This document shows positions 32,622 through 41,337 of a DNA stretch of 64,000 nt, piece after piece. Source of the DNA: Streptomyces pactum. Its GTDB lineage: Bacteria > Actinomycetota > Actinomycetes > Streptomycetales > Streptomycetaceae. A program made the translations under genes and the position numbers. How positions within the stretch are numbered: the first letter of the stretch is position 1; each line of letters starts with the position of its first letter. The stretch is taken from the NCBI RefSeq assembly GCF_002005225.1, contig NZ_CP019724.1, positions 4,218,501 to 4,282,500 of the forward strand. Reading direction: 5' to 3'. Below the pieces are notes generated by a model. The model saw nothing but the letters and a program-made list of their open reading frames with translations, ran no database searches and was not told the origin of the DNA.

Positions 32622-33761
32622 ATGACCGCGCCCACATTCGAGGAACTGGCCGCCCTGCGGGCCCGGGGCGCCGTGCACCGGGTGCTCGTGCCGGGCAGCG
32701 GGGAGAGCTGGCTGGTCGTGACGCGCGATGCGGCGCGGGCCGCGCTCACCGACCCGCGGCTGCGCAACGACATCCGGCACTCCGCGTCCTGGCGCACCGA
32801 CGGCGGGCACGCCATCGGCCGCAACATGCTCCAGAGCGACCCGCCGCAGCACACCCGGCTGCGGCGTCTCGTGGCCGGCCGCTTCACGCCCGGGCGGATC
32901 GCCGCGCTGCGCCCCCGTGTCGAGGCCGTCGCGGGCGACCTGCTCGCCGCGCTGCCGCGACAGGGCACGGCGGACCTGGTCGGCCGGTACGCGCTGCCGC
33001 TGCCGGTCACGGTGATCTGCGACCTGCTGGGCATCCCGGAGACCGACCGCGGCGCCTTCCACACCTGGTCGAACGAGCTGGTCATGCCCACCTCCCCCGA
33101 GACGGCGGCAGCCGCGGCCGACGCGCTGACCGGCTACCTCACCGACCTGACCGGCCCGGCACGCCGCACTCCGGACGACACCCTGCTCGGCGACCTGGTC
33201 GCCGAAGCGGACAGCGGCGCCCTCACGGGCGAGGAGCTGCTCGGCATGGCCTTCCTCATCCTGGTCGCCGGCCACGAGACGACCGTCAACCTGATCTCCG
33301 CCACCGTCCACAGCCTGCTCACCCACCCCGACCAGCTCGCCCGCCTGCGCGCCGAGCCGGACCTGACCGAGCGCGCCGTCGAGGAGTCACTGCGGTACAA
33401 CTCCCCCGTGCACGCCACCGCGTTCCGTTTCGCGGCCGAGCCGCTGGAGCTGGCGGGCACCCGGATCGCCGCCGGCGACTCGGTACTCGTCTCCCTCGCC
33501 GCCGCCTCCCGCGACCCCGGCCACTTCCCCGATCCCGACCGCTTCGACATCGGCCGCCGGGCACCGGGCCACCTCGGCTTCGGCCACGGCCCGCACCACT
33601 GTCTCGGCGCCCCGCTGGCCCGCGTCGAGGCCGCCGTCGCCGTACGGCTGCTCCTCGGTCGGCACCCCGCGCTCGCCCTCGCCGCCGACCCGGCGACGCT
33701 CACCTGGCGCACCGGCACCCTGCTGCGCGGACTGGCGGAACTGCCGGTGCGCCTCGGCTGA
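32622..33761 (+). CDS. Cytochrome P450
   Basis: A 379-residue monooxygenase. The I-helix oxygen-binding motif AGHETT is at 216-221, the ExxR pair is E255-R258 (EESLR), and the heme loop FGHGPHHCLGAPLAR has ligand Cys327. The B-C region has LQSDPPQHTRLRRLVAG. Slightly shorter than the usual ~400, but all core motifs are present. The ATG at 32622 has GGAGG 5 nt upstream. No ferredoxin gene is adjacent. Substrate unknown; expression is probably controlled by the divergent TetR. Confidence 0.92.
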   Translation: MTAPTFEELAALRARGAVHRVLVPGSGESWLVVTRDAARAALTDPRLRNDIRHSASWRTDGGHAIGRNMLQSDPPQHTRLRRLVAGRFTPGRIAALRPRVEAVAGDLLAALPRQGTADLVGRYALPLPVTVICDLLGIPETDRGAFHTWSNELVMPTSPETAAAAADALTGYLTDLTGPARRTPDDTLLGDLVAEADSGALTGEELLGMAFLILVAGHETTVNLISATVHSLLTHPDQLARLRAEPDLTERAVEESLRYNSPVHATAFRFAAEPLELAGTRIAAGDSVLVSLAAASRDPGHFPDPDRFDIGRRAPGHLGFGHGPHHCLGAPLARVEAAVAVRLLLGRHPALALAADPATLTWRTGTLLRGLAELPVRLG

Positions 33762-33768
33762 GCCCCCT

Positions 33769-33797
33769 GCCCGTCCCGAAGGACTCAGGACGGGTCC
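33769..33797. terminator. Bidirectional terminator between P450 and PBP genes
   Basis: CCCGTCC and GGACGGG form a hairpin around an 11-nt loop, overlapping the stop of the leftward gene. Confidence 0.5.
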
Positions 33798-35422
33798 TCC
33801 GGTACGGCGGACAGCAGGCTGTGCACGACCGGCCCCGCCGAGCCGCCGCCGGTCACGCCCTCTTCGACGACCACGGCCACGGCCACGTTGCCGCGGTGGG
33901 CGACGAGCCAGCCGTTGTTGTCCTGGTCCTCGGAGACCTCGGCGGTGCCGGTCTTCGCGCCGATCTCGCCGGGCAGGTCGGCCAGGACGCGCGCGGTGCC
34001 GTCGGTGACGGTGGCCCGCATCAGCTCGCGCAGTTGGGTGACGACCTCGTCGGGGAGCGGCTCGGTGCGGGTCTTGTCCTCATTGCCCGCGGTGACGGAC
34101 GGCTGGTGGAACTCGCCGGAGACCGCGGTGGCCGTCACCGACGCCATGATCAGCGGGTTGGCCTGGACCCGGCCCTGCCCGATCATCGACGCGGCCTTCT
34201 CCGTCTCGTCCTTGGGCACCGGCACGGAGCCGTCGTACGTCGGGATGCCGATGTGCCACTCCTGGCCGACCCCGAAGTAGGTGCGGGCGACCTCGCCCAG
34301 CTCCCCGTCGTCCAGTCGGCCGCGCAGGCTGATGAACGCCGTGTTGCACGACTCCGTGAAGTCCTTGCGGAAGGTGGCGCCGGGGTACTCGGACGTCTCC
34401 ACGTTGTGGAACTCCTTCCCGACGGTCAGGTACTTGGGGCAGTCCACGACGTCGTCGGGCTTGACGGCGCCCTTGAGCAGCAGGGCGCCGCTGGTGACGA
34501 TCTTCCAGGTGGAGCCGGGCGCGTAGGTGCCGGAGGCGGCGCGGTTGAAGCCGGTGGAGGGGGAGTTGGCGAGGGCGAGGACCTCGCCGTCGTCGATGCG
34601 CAGGGCGACGAGGGCGGCGTTCTTGCCGTCGGCCTCGGCGAGGGCCTTCTCGGCGGCGGACTGCCAGGTGGCGTCCAGGGTGGTGCGGACGGGCTTGCCG
34701 TCCGTCGCCGGGTCGGGCTCCTCGCCGAAGGACGCCTCGGTGCGCACGGTGTCGCCGGTGGCCCGGTCGATCAGCTCGACCGTGCCGCGCGGTCCGCCGC
34801 CGGTGCTGCCGGCGAGCCGGCCCAGCAGCGGGGTCAGGGACGGGTATCCGCCGCCCGAGAGGGAGGTTCCGTGGCGGTCGGTGACCTGCGGCGGGGTCGT
34901 CTCCTCCCGCTCCAGCCGGAACTTCGCGGTGTCGCTCAGTCGCGGGTGCACCAGGGACAGCCGCCAGTCCACCTTCCAGGTTCCGTCGTCCTGTTCGCGC
35001 AGCGGCAGCCGCGACTCGTACGACCAGGTGCCCAGGCCCTTGATCGGCATCTTGGCGGTGAAGGGCACGCCGAGGGTGCCGTCCTTCGCCTCCTTCGCCT
35101 CCGACACCGCCGCCGTCAGTTCCGGCTCGGCGATGTCGAGCCCCGCCGTGAAACTCTGCAGCACCTCCCGCGCGGTGTCGGGTCTGGTGGTGCGGCCGGC
35201 CGCACTGGGCAGGCGCCCGGCGGCCCAGTCGGCGAGGAACGCGCGCGCCTGCTTCGTCGCGGCGGGGTCCGGGCCGTCGTCGCCGCGTGCGAAGGGCCCG
35301 AATCCGGCGGCGTACGAGCCGCCCGCGGCGAGGGCGAGCACGACTCCCACCGCGGCGACGGCCCGCACGCCGTTGCGCGGACGACGGCGGCTGGGAGGGG
35401 TGAAGTGAGGAGCGTCCGGCAT
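33785..35422 (-). CDS. Penicillin-binding protein with NTF2-like N-terminal domain
   Basis: A 545-residue class B-type transpeptidase. A signal-anchor helix (about 20-40) is followed by a MecA_N/NTF2-like domain (about 52-165) and a dimerisation-like part. The transpeptidase domain has S304-TWK307 (SxxK), S358-CN (SxN) and K490-TGT (KTG). It would cross-link peptidoglycan outside the membrane. This short lineage is common in Streptomyces and may be specialised (sporulation or beta-lactam tolerance). Two copies of a gggctgtggatcggatc direct repeat lie just upstream (about 35449-35483). Confidence 0.9.
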   Translation of the reverse strand: MPDAPHFTPPSRRRPRNGVRAVAAVGVVLALAAGGSYAAGFGPFARGDDGPDPAATKQARAFLADWAAGRLPSAAGRTTRPDTAREVLQSFTAGLDIAEPELTAAVSEAKEAKDGTLGVPFTAKMPIKGLGTWSYESRLPLREQDDGTWKVDWRLSLVHPRLSDTAKFRLEREETTPPQVTDRHGTSLSGGGYPSLTPLLGRLAGSTGGGPRGTVELIDRATGDTVRTEASFGEEPDPATDGKPVRTTLDATWQSAAEKALAEADGKNAALVALRIDDGEVLALANSPSTGFNRAASGTYAPGSTWKIVTSGALLLKGAVKPDDVVDCPKYLTVGKEFHNVETSEYPGATFRKDFTESCNTAFISLRGRLDDGELGEVARTYFGVGQEWHIGIPTYDGSVPVPKDETEKAASMIGQGRVQANPLIMASVTATAVSGEFHQPSVTAGNEDKTRTEPLPDEVVTQLRELMRATVTDGTARVLADLPGEIGAKTGTAEVSEDQDNNGWLVAHRGNVAVAVVVEEGVTGGGSAGPVVHSLLSAVPEDPS

Positions 35423-35503
35423 CGGGGTTCCCTGTCTGTGAGTCGGGGCGGGCTGTGGATCGGATCGGGCTGTGGATCGGATCGGGTCGGGACGCGTCGC
35501 CGG

Positions 35504-36493
35504 TCAGCCGGCGGCGAAGAAGTCGAGGATCGTGTCGGTGGCGTTCAGTGCCTCGCTGACCGGGCCGAACCCCTCGGGCGGGGGGACGGACGAGCCCGGC
35601 CAGGTGTGGCCGGCGTCGTGGACGACGAGGAGCTGGACGGTGGCCGCCGGACCGTCCGCGGTGGCCCCGAGGCGCCAGACCGTCCGGTCGTACCCCTTCT
35701 CCCGCCTCGTCGCCGGTTCCCCCGCGCCGCCCGCCGCCGCGAACGCCTCCGCGCTGTCCCGGGCGGACAGGCTCGGGACGATCGGCTCCTCGGGGTCCGG
35801 CGGCGGGGAGGGCCAGCCCGCGAGGGGGCGTACGGGGTCGTCGGCGCCGTAGACGACCATGACGGGGACGCGCCCCGTGGCCTCGACCGCGGCGGCGCCC
35901 GCGGGCAGTTGTCCGGAGACCGAGGCCGCGCCCGCCAGCAGGCCGGGACGCTGGGCGGCCACGCGCAGCGCCATCGAGCCGCCGTTGGAGAAGCCGGTGA
36001 CGTAGACCCGCTCGGGGTCGGCCCGCTCGGTGCGGACCAGGTGCTCGATCAGCGCCTCGGTGAACCGCACGTCGAGGTCGGGGTCGGGGCGCCGCTCGGT
36101 CGCCCGCGTGCCCGCGCCCCAGCCGTTGTCCAGTCCCTCGGGATAGGCGACCAGCATGCCGCGCGCCCCGGCGGCCTTCTCCAGCCGGCTCTTCTCGCGC
36201 AGCTCGGCGGCGTCGGCGCCGCGGCCGTGGAAGGCGATGACGAGGGGCCTCGGGCCGTCGGCGGCGGGCCGGTGCAGAAAATACCGACGGGTGTGGCCGT
36301 CGACCCGCAGGTGTGCGCGGACGGCCGGCGCGGCGGACGCCGTGACGCCGGCCGGGGACGTGCCGCTCGCAGACGGCGCCGCGTCCGGGCGTCCGGACTC
36401 GGCGGCGCAGCCGGCCAGGGGGAGGACGAGGGCGAGGGCGAGGGCGGCGGGCCACCGGCGCGGGCCGGGCGAGAGGTCGCGGAAGGAGCGCAT
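35504..36493 (-). CDS. Secreted lipoprotein esterase, PHB-depolymerase/feruloyl-esterase type
   Basis: A 329-residue lipoprotein (lipobox LPLAGC near residue 30 from ATG 36493). The alpha/beta-hydrolase domain has the oxyanion block LVIAFHGRGADA, the nucleophile Ser in VTGFSNGGSMAL, Asp in VVYGADDPVRPL and His in VHDAGHTWPG. It resembles the LpqC/poly(3-hydroxybutyrate) depolymerase family that cleaves ester bonds outside the cell. Substrate not determined. Divergent from the LysR gene with 84 bp between them. Confidence 0.87.
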   Translation of the reverse strand: MRSFRDLSPGPRRWPAALALALVLPLAGCAAESGRPDAAPSASGTSPAGVTASAAPAVRAHLRVDGHTRRYFLHRPAADGPRPLVIAFHGRGADAAELREKSRLEKAAGARGMLVAYPEGLDNGWGAGTRATERRPDPDLDVRFTEALIEHLVRTERADPERVYVTGFSNGGSMALRVAAQRPGLLAGAASVSGQLPAGAAAVEATGRVPVMVVYGADDPVRPLAGWPSPPPDPEEPIVPSLSARDSAEAFAAAGGAGEPATRREKGYDRTVWRLGATADGPAATVQLLVVHDAGHTWPGSSVPPPEGFGPVSEALNATDTILDFFAAG

Positions 36494-36532
36494 GTCCCGA
36501 GGACAGCAACCCCATCGGCCCCTGTCCAAGAT

Positions 36533-36575
36533 TGATATGAATGTCGGATCGATCAATCCCCGATATGATTACTGG
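36533..36575. promoter_or_regulatory. AT-rich divergent promoter with LysR-type dyads
   Basis: TTGAT and ATCAA arms around a 15-nt centre (36533-36557), plus GATATGA words on both sides (about 36532 and 36562), lie between the esterase and the LysR gene. The 84-bp gap is clearly more AT-rich than its surroundings. Binding by the LysR protein is inferred. Confidence 0.45.
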
Positions 36576-36577
36576 TC

Positions 36578-37525
36578 GTGGACCTGGTGCGGCACCTGGA
36601 GTGCTTTGTGGCTGTTGCAGAAGAGTCACACTTCGGGCGTGCCGCCGCCCGCCTCGGCATGGCCCAGCCGCCCCTGTCCCAGCGCATCCAGCGGCTGGAG
36701 AAGGAGCTGGGCGTCCGGCTCTTCGAGCGCACCAGCCGCCAGGTGGCGATCACCGAGGCGGGCACGCTGCTGCTCGCCGAGGCCCGTGAACTGCTCGCCC
36801 GCTCCGAGTCCTTCCGGGCCGCCGCGCGCCGCATCCGCGCCGGCGAGACCGGCCTGCTGCGCGCCGCCCTCGCCCCCGACATCTCCGGCGAGACCGTCGC
36901 CGCCCTGCTGGCGGACTTCCGGCGCCGTCGGGCCGGCCTCGAACTGGAGCTGCACGAACTGTCCACCGCCGAACAGCTCGCCGGTTTCGCCGCCCACGAG
37001 CTGGACGTCGGCCTCATCCACCACCCCTGCGACGTCACCGGCCTGGAGCTGGGCCCGGTCCTGCGCCGCGACCTCGGCGTGCTGCTGCCGCGCGGGGCCG
37101 CCCAGGCGGAGCTCGACGAGGTGCCGCTCGCCTCCCTCACGGGCTACGACCTGGTCCTCTTCCCGCGCGCCGGCGCCCCCGCGGTCTACGACGACCTGCT
37201 CACCGCCTGCGCACGGGGCGGCTACACGCCCGCCGCCGTACGGCACGGCCAGGGCGCCAGCTTCGTACGCGGCCTGGTGCTGTCGTCCGGGGCGGTCGCC
37301 CTGGGCCCCCGCGACACCCAGCTCGCCGCCCCCGCCGACGGGGACCTGGTCTGGCGCCCGCTGGCCTGGCGGCACTCCGTGGCCTGGCCCAGGGGGCGCG
37401 GAGACGCCGCCGTCGCCGCCTTCGCGGACGCGGCCACGCACGCCCTGCGCACCGCGGCCGGCGCCCGCTCCGAGGAACCCGCCCGGCCACTGCACCTTCG
37501 CCCGGCATCGGAGTTCTGGCTGTGA
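36578..37525 (+). CDS. LysR-family transcriptional regulator (BlaA-like context)
   Basis: A 315-residue regulator. The N-terminal winged helix (about 1-62) contains HLECFVAVAEESHFGRAAARLGMAQPPLSQRIQRLEKELG. The co-inducer domain (about 90-295) has ELHELSTAEQLAGFAAHELDVGLIHHP. The start is GTG at 36578. The next gene, a cytoplasmic serine-hydrolase of the penicillin-recognising family, overlaps its stop by GTGA. In Streptomyces cacaoi a LysR gene (blaA) and such a protein (blaB) jointly regulate a beta-lactamase, and this pair resembles them. Its targets here may include the divergent esterase. Confidence 0.87.
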   Translation: MDLVRHLECFVAVAEESHFGRAAARLGMAQPPLSQRIQRLEKELGVRLFERTSRQVAITEAGTLLLAEARELLARSESFRAAARRIRAGETGLLRAALAPDISGETVAALLADFRRRRAGLELELHELSTAEQLAGFAAHELDVGLIHHPCDVTGLELGPVLRRDLGVLLPRGAAQAELDEVPLASLTGYDLVLFPRAGAPAVYDDLLTACARGGYTPAAVRHGQGASFVRGLVLSSGAVALGPRDTQLAAPADGDLVWRPLAWRHSVAWPRGRGDAAVAAFADAATHALRTAAGARSEEPARPLHLRPASEFWL

Positions 37526-38400
37526 CCGACACCGTCATCACCGGCCGCCTGCACGCGGCCTTCGCCGACGCCGGGGTCACCGGGTGGCTGCACGCCGTCG
37601 ACATCGACTCCGGCGCGCAGGTCGAGGCCGGCGCGGACCAGCCGGTGTGCACGGCCAGTGTCCACAAGGTGTGCGTGCTGGTGACGCTGCACGAGCTGGC
37701 GGCGGCCGGGGTGCTGGACCTGACCGAGCAGGTCGAGTGCCCGCCGGCCGGCCGCACCCCGGGGCCCACGGGCCTGGCGGCCATGCTCGACCCGGTCCGG
37801 CTGTCGCTGCGCGACGCGGCGTTCCTGATGATGTCCGTCAGCGACAACACCGCCGCCGACCTGCTGCTGCGCCGGGTCGGTCTGGACGCCGTCAACCGCA
37901 CCACGGACCGGCTCGGCCTCACCCGCACGCGGGCGGTGTACGGCTTCGGCGAGATGCTGGGCACCATGCGCGAGGACGCCGGGCCGGCCGGCGCCCGGGC
38001 CCTGACCGACCCGCACGTCATCACCCGGCTCCGCGCACTGGACCCGGCCCGCACCAACCGCAGCACCCCCCGCGACATGACGCGCCTGCTCTCGGCGCTC
38101 TGGCGGGACGAGGCGTGCCCGCCCGAGTACGGCGCCGCCGCGCGCCGCGTCATGGCCCTCCAGGTCTGGCCGCACCGCCTGGCCTCGGGCTTCCCCTTCG
38201 ACGACGTCCACGTGGCCGGCAAGACCGGCAGCCTGCCGACCCTGCGCAACGAGGTCGGCGTCGTCGAATACCCCGACGGCGGCCGCTACGCCGTGGCCGT
38301 CTTCACCCGAACCGCCCACACCGCGGCCGTCCTCCCGGCGGCGGACGCGGTGATCGGCACGGCGGCCCGGATCGCGGTGGACGCGCTGCGGGCGCCGTGA
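37522..38400 (+). CDS. Class A beta-lactamase-like serine hydrolase without signal peptide
   Basis: A 292-residue protein with the penicilloyl-serine-transferase motifs S46-VHK49 (SxxK), S107-DN109 and K234-TGS. It lacks a signal peptide (start VTDTVITGRLHAAF), so it should be cytoplasmic. Glu166 of true class A enzymes is not obvious in the omega-loop region (GEMLGTMREDAGPA), which argues against efficient beta-lactam hydrolysis. A cytoplasmic location next to a LysR gene points to a sensing or signalling role like S. cacaoi BlaB rather than resistance. Confidence 0.83.
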   Translation: MTDTVITGRLHAAFADAGVTGWLHAVDIDSGAQVEAGADQPVCTASVHKVCVLVTLHELAAAGVLDLTEQVECPPAGRTPGPTGLAAMLDPVRLSLRDAAFLMMSVSDNTAADLLLRRVGLDAVNRTTDRLGLTRTRAVYGFGEMLGTMREDAGPAGARALTDPHVITRLRALDPARTNRSTPRDMTRLLSALWRDEACPPEYGAAARRVMALQVWPHRLASGFPFDDVHVAGKTGSLPTLRNEVGVVEYPDGGRYAVAVFTRTAHTAAVLPAADAVIGTAARIAVDALRAP

Positions 38401-38445
38401 GGCGGCGGACGGCGTAGTCTCGGCAGCCGATCTCGAGGGGGCACT

Positions 38446-38829
38446 ATGAAGCGGGGAAGGGCGATCGCCCTGTCGGGGCTGGTGACCGTGGTCGCGGTGG
38501 TGGCCGCGACGGTGTACGGCGGCGGGGGTGACGAAGGCGGGGGGAGCCCGGGCGATATCGGATCACGGACGGTCGGCGGTCCGGAGCGGCACGTCATCCC
38601 GTCTCCGGAGGCCGGTGAGCGGGAGACGCTGCTGAGCGATCTGCGGGCCATCGACCCGGCCGTCGCCGCGGACGAGGACCAGGCGGTCGAGGACGCCCGC
38701 TGGATCTGTGTGGACATCCGGCGGGGGCAGCCCGAGGACGTGGTGCGGGACGGGGCGGCGCAGCGGTTCCGCGTGACGTGGGAGCAGAGCGGGAGAGTCC
38801 TGGAGGCCATCGAGGGCACGTTCTGCTGA
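38446..38829 (+). CDS. Small secreted or membrane-anchored hypothetical protein
   Basis: A 127-residue protein. An N-terminal hydrophobic segment (about 6-25) is followed by a Gly-rich spacer, then a compact domain (about 55-127) with two Cys (WICVDIRRGQPEDVV and the terminal TFC) that could form a disulfide. This resembles small DUF732-like secreted proteins of actinomycetes. The ATG at 38446 follows gaggggg. Function unknown. Confidence 0.7.
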   Translation: MKRGRAIALSGLVTVVAVVAATVYGGGGDEGGGSPGDIGSRTVGGPERHVIPSPEAGERETLLSDLRAIDPAVAADEDQAVEDARWICVDIRRGQPEDVVRDGAAQRFRVTWEQSGRVLEAIEGTFC

Positions 38830-38916
38830 GACCGCCCCGGATACCGCGCCCCGGCCCGTCCGGCCGTCCGTGACACCGCCCGCCTCAGCCTCCGTCCGTG
38901 ACGGCCGCCGCCCGCG

Positions 38917-40749
38917 TCAGCCGTCGTTGTCACGCCAGCGGCCGCCGCTCGGGGCCGAGTCGAAGCGGGTCGCCGCCGACGCGTTGCCGCCGAAGTCGTT
39001 GCCCGAGACCCGGCCGCCGGTCCAGGAGGCCTCGTGCGCGATCCACAGGGCGTGGATCTGGGTGCGCGGGTGCCCGTCGTCCCGGACCCGGTTGCCGTGC
39101 ACGTACGGGTGGGTCACGGCGGCGGCGGCGGTGAGGCCGGTGCGCGGGGCGGGGGCGTCCGGGAGGCGGTAGGCGGCGCCGGGCGCGGGGGTGCCGTCGG
39201 GCCAGGCCGTTGCCGCGCCCGGGCGTTCCGGGGCGAGGGTGAGTTCGGTGGCGGTGTTGTCGGTGACGACGGCTGTGACCTCCGGGGTGGTGGCCACCTC
39301 GGTGCCCCCGGCAGTGCCCCCGTCTGCGCCCCCGGCGGAGCCCCCGTCTGCGCCCCCGGCCGCACCCGCGGCTGTGCCCCCGGCAGTGCCCCCGTCTGCG
39401 CCCCCGGCCGCACCCGCGGCTGCGCCCCCGGCGGTACCTCCGTCTGCGCCCACGGCCGCGCCCGCGACGGTGTCCCCGGCGGTGCCTCCGTCGGGGTGGC
39501 CGCCGACCGTCAGGCGCTTGCCGCGGTGGCCGCCGGGGAGCCAGTCGGCGTTCTCGTCGGTCAGGGACAGCGGCCCGCAGCCCACGCCCGCGCCGCCCCC
39601 TCGCGTCCCGGGCGCGGCACGACGGCCGTTGTTCCGGATCCGGTTGCCGAAGATCGCCGGCTCGTGCAGCGGGGCGTCCAGGCGGATCCCGTCCAGGGCG
39701 TTGTCGTGGATGTCGTTGGACTCCAGGACGATGTCCGTGGCGGGCTCCTGGTCGCCGCCGGCCAGGTTGTGCTGCCAATAGCCGTACCGCCCGTTGCCGC
39801 CGACCCGGTTGCCGCGGAAGGCGTACGGCCCCGGGGTGTTGCCGAGCGCGATCCCGTCCCCCGCGTTGCCGTCGATCACGCATCCGGTGACGATGCCGCC
39901 GCGCCCGCCGACGCCGGTCGTGCCCTGCGCCGAGACGTCGAACCCGGCGACGTGGTTGCCGAGCATCGTGCAGCCGGTGACCAGGAGGCCGTCGGCGCCC
40001 CAGTCGGAGACGCCGTAGCGGTTGTCCTCGGTGTGGCAGGCGGTGACGCGGATGCCGCGGGGCGGTACCCAGTGGTCCTGCTGGAGTTCGAGGAAGATGC
40101 CGTTGGTGCCGTTGCCGGTCGCGGTGCAGTCGGTCACCGCCAGCCGTTCGACCGGCCCCCAGCCGCCGACCCCGATCCCGATGCCCGCGCCGCCCATCTT
40201 CTCGCCGGGGTCCTGCCGGCCGCACCGCTCGGCCAGCACGCCCTCGACGACGGTGTCCTGGAGGAAGTCGCACCCGAAGCCGGTGGCGGCGGTGTCGTGG
40301 ATGTACAGGTCGGTGAAGCGTCCGCGCAGCACGTACTGGAGCCCGAGCCCCTTGGCCAGCACCTCGTACTCCTCGGTCCGCACCCGCGAGCCGTCGATCT
40401 CGAAGTGGGCGAAGGTCACGTCGGCGATGTGGTTGTCCCGTCCGGCACCGTGCTGGGCGGTGGTGAACCAGGCCAGCGGCACCGGCCGCGTCGGGGCACC
40501 GGGGTTGCACAGCACGAAGCAGGTGGCGCCGCGCCCGGCACCGATCAGCGAGACGCCGCTGCGCCAGAGCACGGGCCGGTCGCGGATCACGTACCGCCCG
40601 GCGGGCACGCGCACGGTGCGCGGCCGCCCGTCCGAGGCGGTGGCGTCACCCAGCGCGTCCACCAGTCGCTGCAACGCCGGCCGGTCGTCGGCGGCGCCGT
40701 CCCCGGCCAGGTCGTACTCGTGGGCGTCGGCCGTCAACGGTGCGGTCAT
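38917..40749 (-). CDS. Right-handed parallel beta-helix protein
   Basis: A 610-residue protein without signal peptide. The N-terminal pectate-lyase-superfamily cap (DLAGDGAADDRPALQRLVDAL; VRVPAGRYVI) is followed by about fifteen beta-helix turns (ITGC, GNxxxGI, SNDIHDNALDGI patterns). A low-complexity Gly/Ala/Asp insertion (coded at about 39300-39490; GGADGGTAGG units) interrupts the turns near the end before AVTHPYVHGNRVRDDGHP. The fold suggests polysaccharide binding or cleavage; no catalytic residues can be named. The ATG at 40749 has AGGAGT upstream. Confidence 0.8.
   Translation of the reverse strand: MTAPLTADAHEYDLAGDGAADDRPALQRLVDALGDATASDGRPRTVRVPAGRYVIRDRPVLWRSGVSLIGAGRGATCFVLCNPGAPTRPVPLAWFTTAQHGAGRDNHIADVTFAHFEIDGSRVRTEEYEVLAKGLGLQYVLRGRFTDLYIHDTAATGFGCDFLQDTVVEGVLAERCGRQDPGEKMGGAGIGIGVGGWGPVERLAVTDCTATGNGTNGIFLELQQDHWVPPRGIRVTACHTEDNRYGVSDWGADGLLVTGCTMLGNHVAGFDVSAQGTTGVGGRGGIVTGCVIDGNAGDGIALGNTPGPYAFRGNRVGGNGRYGYWQHNLAGGDQEPATDIVLESNDIHDNALDGIRLDAPLHEPAIFGNRIRNNGRRAAPGTRGGGAGVGCGPLSLTDENADWLPGGHRGKRLTVGGHPDGGTAGDTVAGAAVGADGGTAGGAAAGAAGGADGGTAGGTAAGAAGGADGGSAGGADGGTAGGTEVATTPEVTAVVTDNTATELTLAPERPGAATAWPDGTPAPGAAYRLPDAPAPRTGLTAAAAVTHPYVHGNRVRDDGHPRTQIHALWIAHEASWTGGRVSGNDFGGNASAATRFDSAPSGGRWRDNDG
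39300..39490 (-). repeat. Gly/Ala-coding repeats in the beta-helix gene
   Basis: Repeated gtgcccccgtctgcgcccccggc-type units, in frame, coding GGADGGTAGGAAAGAAGG. Units are 18-30 bp with point variants. Confidence 0.8.
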
Positions 40750-40878
40750 GGGGCACTCCTTCCACCGGCGGCGCGGAGGCGGCGGGCCCGGGACGGCACC
40801 GCCGCGCCGCGGACCGGGTACCAACCGCCGGACCCTCTCAATCCCGGGGCTGCACGGGCTGTGTCACGGAGACGCGCC

Positions 40879-40904
40879 TGGCCTCCCGGGCCGCCCCGGG
40901 AGGC
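40879..40904. terminator. Strong hairpin in the divergent gap before the DUF6479 gene
   Basis: GGCCTCCCGGG pairs with CCCGGGAGGCC around a 4-nt loop. It lies between two divergent genes, so it may end an unannotated transcript or sit upstream of the DUF6479 promoter. Confidence 0.4.
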
Positions 40905-40963
40905 CACGCAGACATTCGGACATTCCTGGCGCTTTATCCCATTTGGGGGTACATAATCAGAAC

Positions 40964-41335
40964 ATGAGTACGGCAACGTATGAACTGCTGGCCGCGTCCT
41001 CGCACGCGCTCAACGTGACGATCGCCTTCATCGGCGGGCTGGTGATCGCCGGCGCGCTGATCTGGGCCGTACGCATGGGCATGAGGGTCATGGAACGTGA
41101 ATCCGAACGCCCCCACGCCGACGAGCACGGCCGACTCCCCACGACCGGCGCCGTCCACGAGGAACAGGAGGCGCGGGAACCCGACGAGATCCCGCTGGCG
41201 GCGGACGGCAGCCCACGCCTCATGCCGTACCAGCTCCACCACTCGGGCAGCCGCCGTGGCGAGGATCAGAACCGCCGCCGCTGGCTGCCGGGCTCGAGCG
41301 GTGCCTTCGGCAGCGGCGGACCGGGACACGTGTGA
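40964..41335 (+). CDS. DUF6479 family protein
   Basis: A 123-residue protein typical of Streptomyces: an N-terminal TM helix (MSTATYELLAASSHALNVTIAFIGG, then LVIAGALIWAVRMGMRV), then a polar cytoplasmic tail with the conserved blocks GRLPTTGAVHEEQEAREPDEIP and LMPYQLHHSGSRR. The family is restricted to actinomycetes and has no known role. The start ATG 40964 lies after an AT-rich stretch (tacataatcagaac) that could be a -10 element. Confidence 0.85.
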   Translation: MSTATYELLAASSHALNVTIAFIGGLVIAGALIWAVRMGMRVMERESERPHADEHGRLPTTGAVHEEQEAREPDEIPLAADGSPRLMPYQLHHSGSRRGEDQNRRRWLPGSSGAFGSGGPGHV

Positions 41336-41337
41336 CC

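Noticed and set aside
32120..36535. Open frame of over 1400 codons on the plus strand
   Set aside because: Composition is Arg/Gly/Ala-rich without domains, and it runs across the P450 and antisense to the PBP and esterase, all of which have clear motifs.
37522..38400. Beta-lactamase conferring resistance
   Set aside because: There is no signal peptide and no clear general-base Glu in the omega-loop, and the gene overlaps a regulator; a sensing role fits better.
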